Source of the DNA: Chloroflexota bacterium
GTDB taxonomy: Bacteria; Chloroflexota; Dormibacteria; CF-121
Direction of reading: 5' to 3'
NCBI GenBank assembly: GCA_005881235.1
Contig: VBEQ01000018.1
Span: 1-27,569, forward strand
DNA: 27,569 nucleotides
The translations under genes and the position numbers were made by a program. The notes beneath the pieces were generated by a model that was given only the letters and a program-made list of their open reading frames with translations, searched no databases and was not told the origin of the DNA. Positions 24,883-27,569 of this stretch are shown one piece after another; positions within the stretch are counted from its first letter, which is position 1, and each line of letters opens with the position of its first letter.

Positions 24883-24941
24883 TAATCTGAGTGGGGACAA
24901 GGGTGCGCCATTCCTTTGAAGGAGGCTGGATGAGGCGATGA
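24883..24941 (+). promoter_or_regulatory. acs upstream region: possible -10 (TAATCT), Shine-Dalgarno and a 3-codon upstream ORF
   Basis: TAATCT (24883-24888) is a weak -10 candidate. GAAGGAGG (24918-24925) is 4 nt before ATG 24930 but 12 nt before the acs ATG 24938. ATG 24930 opens ATG AGG CGA TGA, whose stop overlaps the acs start as ATGA, so acs translation may depend on stop-start coupling. Confidence 0.4.
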
Positions 24942-26917
24942 CGATCCAATCCGGCACGCATGCCATCGAGTCGATGCAGCTGGAAGAGCGACGCTACCCG
25001 CCGCCCCCCGAGTTTGCGAAGAACGCGAACGCCAAGGCCGACATCTACAACAAGCCGCTCGAGGACTTCTGGAGAGAAGAGGCGCAGAAGCGGGTCTCCT
25101 GGTTCAAGCCCTTCGACCGAGTCCTCGAATGGAAGCTGCCCTATGCCAAGTGGTTCCTCGGCGGCAAGCTGAACGTGTGCTACAACTGCGTCGACCGCCA
25201 CGTCGAGGCCGGACGCGGCGATAAGGTCGCCTATTACTGGGAAGGCGAACCGGTTGATCAGAAGCGCACCATCACCTTCAAGGACCTGCAGGCCGAGGTC
25301 GTTCGCTTTGCCAACGCGCTGAAGAAGCTCGGAGTCAAGAAGGGTACCCCGGTCGGAATCTACATGGGCATGGTGCCCGAGCTGCCGGTGGCAATGCTCG
25401 CCTGCACCCGGCTGGGTGCCCCCCACACGGTCGTCTTCGGCGGTTTCAGCGCCGACTCCCTGGCGGGCCGGCTCAATGACATGGAGTGCGAGCTGCTGAT
25501 CACCCAGAACGAGGGCCTGCGCAAGGGCAACCCGGTGCCGTTGAAGAAGAACGCGGATGCCGCGCTCGACCAGACTCCCACGGTCAAGAAGGCGGTGGTG
25601 TTGCGTCGCACGCCGAGCGACACGCCGATGAAGGACGGACGCGATATCTGGTGGCAGGACCTGGTCAAAGACGCGAGTACCGATCCGAAGACCTGTCCTT
25701 GCGAGGAGATGGACGCGGAGGACCTCCTTTACCTGCTCTACACGAGTGGGACCACCGCGAAACCGAAGGGTATCGTCCACACGACGGCCGGGTACCTGGT
25801 CGGCACTGCGACGACCCACCACTACATCTTCGACATCAAGCCCGACTCGATTTACTGGTGCGCTGCGGATATCGGCTGGGTGACCGGGCACAGCTACATC
25901 GTCTACGCGCCGCTGTGTAACGGGACGACCGGGGTCATTTACGAAGGCGTCCCCGACTTTCCGGATAAGGACCGCTGGTGGTCGATTATCGAGCGCTACA
26001 AGGTCGACGTGCTGTACACGGCCCCGACGGCGATCCGCACCCATATGAAGTGGGGACCGGAATACGCCAAAAAGCACGACCTGAGCTCGCTGCGCTTGCT
26101 TGGCACTGTGGGTGAGCCGATCAACCCCGAGGCCTGGATCTGGTATCGGGAGAACGTCGGCGGCGGCAAGACGCCGGTGGTCGACACCTGGTGGCAGACC
26201 GAGACCGGCATGATCCTGATCACCCCGCTGCCCGGGGTGACCACCCTGAAGCCGGGCTCGGCCACCAAGCCGTTTCCGACGGTCGAGGCCGCTGTCTACA
26301 ACGATGCCGGTGAAGAGGTCGGCCCCGGAGGTGGGGGCTATCTGGTGCTGAAGCGGCCCTGGCCCGCGATGCTGCGCGGGATCTTCAAGGATCATGATCG
26401 CTATGTTCAGACGTACTGGAGCAAGTTCAAAGACGTCTACTTTGCGGGTGACGGCGCCCGAATCGATGAGAATGGCGACTTCTGGTTGCTCGGTCGGGTG
26501 GACGATGTCATGAACGTGAGCGCGCACCGGATCTCGACCATCGAGGTGGAAAGCGCTCTGGTAGCGCATCCGAAAGTCGCGGAAGCGGCCGTCTGTGGGC
26601 GGGCCGACAAGCAAACCGGACAGGCGATCGTCGCCTTCGTCACCTTGCGGGGTGGGGCCGAAGGCTCACCCGAGATGCTGCGCGAGCTGCGCGCCTTCGT
26701 CGGGGAGAAGATCGGCAAGATCGCCGCTCCGGCCAACATCGTCTTTACGCCGGACCTGCCAAAGACCCGGTCCGGCAAGATCATGCGTCGCCTGCTTCGG
26801 GACGTCGCGGAAAATCGTCCGCTCGGCGACACGACGACGCTGGCGGACCCCGCGGTCGTCAGTGAAATCGACCGGCGGGCCAAGACCGAGGCGGCGAAAG
26901 AGGAGGCGTCAGCCTAG
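24938..26917 (+). CDS. acs: Acetyl-CoA synthetase
   Basis: A 659-residue AMP-forming ligase that turns acetate, ATP and CoA into acetyl-CoA in the cytoplasm. The N-terminal ACAS domain is present (KADIYNKPLEDFWREEAQKR). The ATP loop YTSGTTAKPKG is at residues 268-278. ADIGWVTGHSYIVYAPL, WWQTETG (acetyl-pocket Trp) and the hinge/A8 region GRVDDVMNVSAHRISTIEVE follow. The catalytic lysine is K614 in TRSGKIMRRLL, the usual acetylation site for control by Pat/CobB-type enzymes. The SGTTAKPKG variant is common in GC-rich Gram-positive type Acs, from recollection. It is divergent from yjcH-actP. ATG 24938 is supported by family length. The gene upstream of the stop at 26917 is complete. Confidence 0.97.
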   Translation: MTIQSGTHAIESMQLEERRYPPPPEFAKNANAKADIYNKPLEDFWREEAQKRVSWFKPFDRVLEWKLPYAKWFLGGKLNVCYNCVDRHVEAGRGDKVAYYWEGEPVDQKRTITFKDLQAEVVRFANALKKLGVKKGTPVGIYMGMVPELPVAMLACTRLGAPHTVVFGGFSADSLAGRLNDMECELLITQNEGLRKGNPVPLKKNADAALDQTPTVKKAVVLRRTPSDTPMKDGRDIWWQDLVKDASTDPKTCPCEEMDAEDLLYLLYTSGTTAKPKGIVHTTAGYLVGTATTHHYIFDIKPDSIYWCAADIGWVTGHSYIVYAPLCNGTTGVIYEGVPDFPDKDRWWSIIERYKVDVLYTAPTAIRTHMKWGPEYAKKHDLSSLRLLGTVGEPINPEAWIWYRENVGGGKTPVVDTWWQTETGMILITPLPGVTTLKPGSATKPFPTVEAAVYNDAGEEVGPGGGGYLVLKRPWPAMLRGIFKDHDRYVQTYWSKFKDVYFAGDGARIDENGDFWLLGRVDDVMNVSAHRISTIEVESALVAHPKVAEAAVCGRADKQTGQAIVAFVTLRGGAEGSPEMLRELRAFVGEKIGKIAAPANIVFTPDLPKTRSGKIMRRLLRDVAENRPLGDTTTLADPAVVSEIDRRAKTEAAKEEASA

Positions 26918-26921
26918 CGCG

Positions 26922-27224
26922 TCAGGTACGGCCCTGCTGGAGGATTCGGTATAGCGCGCTGAAGTCGAGGTGGGAATCGCGTAACTGGTCGAGGCGGTCG
27001 CGCAGCGCGTAGACGTCCGACTGGAGCCGGTTGATCTCCTCGGCGTGGTCGACGTTCGTCGCCTCCTGCTCAGCGATCAGCTCGCGCCGGCGGCGGATCT
27101 TTTCGCTGATCGTCTTCTCGACGCTTTCCCATTGCGCCGAGAGCTCGCGCAACTGGCGATCGAGAGCGGCCAGCTCGCTGGTCAACTCCTGGTGAGAGCC
27201 GCTGTCGCTGGTGGTCGCCATCAT
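26922..27224 (-). CDS. Small coiled-coil protein, unknown function
   Basis: A 100-residue, highly charged protein predicted almost wholly helical. Residues about 15-85 show heptad-like Leu/Ile spacing (ELAALDRQLRELSAQWESVE, then INRLQSDVYALRDRLDQLRD), so it probably forms a coiled coil. No membrane segment or signal is seen, and I recognise no family. It is convergent with acs, with only 4 nt between the stops. Its ATG overlaps the TGA of a 39-codon ORF upstream, which suggests coupled translation. The second ATG (27221) is an equally possible start. Confidence 0.65.
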   Translation of the reverse strand: MMATTSDSGSHQELTSELAALDRQLRELSAQWESVEKTISEKIRRRRELIAEQEATNVDHAEEINRLQSDVYALRDRLDQLRDSHLDFSALYRILQQGRT

Positions 27225-27340
27225 TTCGACCGAGCCTTATGCGGGAGATCCCGTTGTCGGCGGGTTGCAACCGGCTGCTGGCCGGCCAGCTGCTCGACGG
27301 CGCCGCGCAGCGCATAGGGGTCGTTGTACACGAAGCGCAT
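27221..27340 (-). CDS. 39-residue small protein, coupled to the coiled-coil gene
   Basis: The ORF reads MRFVYNDPYALRGAVEQLAG and then a basic tail ending KARSK, 39 residues. AAGGAAGG stands 7 nt before the ATG, and a TACAAT -10 box lies about 22 nt upstream. Its TGA overlaps the downstream ATG (ATGA). The N-terminal half could form one amphipathic helix. No family is recognised. It may be a real small protein or a leader that controls the next gene by stop-start coupling. Confidence 0.5.
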   Translation of the reverse strand: MRFVYNDPYALRGAVEQLAGQQPVATRRQRDLPHKARSK

Positions 27341-27361
27341 GGTCGGGCCTTCCTTGCGGCG

Positions 27362-27367
27362 ATTGTA
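27362..27367 (-). promoter_or_regulatory. -10 box (TACAAT) for the 39-residue ORF and coiled-coil gene
   Basis: On the minus strand TACAAT lies about 22 nt before ATG 27340, leaving a short leader that includes the AAGGAAGG ribosome site. It is divergent from the tRNA-Phe promoter. Confidence 0.4.
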
Positions 27368-27395
27368 ACCCGGCAAGGCGGGCGCGAGGCGCGGC

Positions 27396-27401
27396 TAGAA
27401 T
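27396..27401 (+). promoter_or_regulatory. -10 box (TAGAAT) for tRNA-Phe
   Basis: TAGAAT ends 10 nt before the first base of tRNA-Phe, a normal distance for a tRNA promoter. No clear -35 is seen. Confidence 0.4.
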
Positions 27402-27411
27402 ACGTCCTCGT

Positions 27412-27487
27412 GCCGAGGTAGCTCAGTTGGTAGAGCACACGACTGAAAATTGTGGTGTCGCCAGTTCGATTCTGGCCCTCGGCACCA
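27412..27487 (+). tRNA. tRNA-Phe (anticodon GAA), CCA encoded
   Basis: Acceptor GCCGAGG (27412-27418) pairs with CCTCGGC (27477-27483). D arm is GCTC/GAGC. Anticodon stem CACGA/TTGTG encloses loop CTGAAAA with GAA at 27445-27447. T stem GCCAG/CTGGC encloses TTCGATT. The discriminator is A27484, followed by encoded CCA. The last 82 nt of the window (27488-27569) show no gene that I can support. Confidence 0.96.
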
Positions 27488-27569
27488 TAAACGCTTCCCC
27501 GACGCGACCTCGACGGCGTACGCTCAGACTGCCGACCGCCTCTGGCATAGGAGAGGAATCGAGGTAAAA

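Noticed and set aside
24791..26614. 607-codon minus-strand frame opposite acs
   Set aside because: Antisense shadow of acs; it would also cover the yjcH promoter region.

Overview
The window is a GC-rich bacterial chromosome segment with densely packed housekeeping genes, short intergenic gaps and frequent 1-4 nt gene overlaps. SecA, long-form HPF, a programmed-frameshift prfB, FtsEX, a Tad-type ATPase, many strong TATACT-like -10 boxes and several apparently leaderless starts fit a Chloroflexota or Dormibacterota-like soil bacterium, perhaps an actinobacterial relative. This placement is inferred from protein style only; no rRNA is present.

Layout: (1) 1-2497 holds the end of a TadC-like pilus/secretion membrane protein, a DUF192 protein, a ComF-like phosphoribosyltransferase and a CpaF/TadA ATPase. 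(2) 2547-7215 is a protein synthesis and export block: hpf, secA, a free-standing SEC-C zinc-motif protein, and prfB (RF2) with its CTT-TGA-C +1 frameshift site. (3) 7281-10136 has an unrecognised ORF, then on the minus strand a GT87-like mannosyltransferase and an R. etli-type asparaginase. (4) 10216-14386 is a cell-envelope operon: ftsE, ftsX, a coiled-coil M23 peptidase (the presumed FtsEX effector) and an S41 C-terminal processing protease. (5) 14407-20775 encodes a complete branched-chain 2-oxoacid dehydrogenase (E3, E1alpha, E1beta, E2), followed by lipA and lipB, which make the lipoyl cofactor that E2 needs. (6) 20788-22712 is the accessory-looking part. It contains tRNA-Val, a small membrane protein, an adenylate/guanylate cyclase interrupted by one in-frame TGA, a degenerate second copy of the tRNA-Val 3' part, a small ORF and a strong bidirectional terminator. 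(7) 22729-26917 is an acetate module: actP and its DUF485 partner (minus) diverge from acetyl-CoA synthetase acs (plus). (8) 26922-27487 has two small coupled minus-strand ORFs and tRNA-Phe.

Together the genes link acyl-CoA production (branched-chain oxoacid oxidation, acetate uptake and activation), lipoylation, septal peptidoglycan remodelling and translation/export. The best novelty candidates are the TGA in the cyclase zinc ribbon, the tRNA-Val direct repeat flanking about 1.6 kb, the separate SEC-C protein next to secA, and the 39-codon ORF coupled to a coiled-coil protein. No clearly new multi-gene system is visible.
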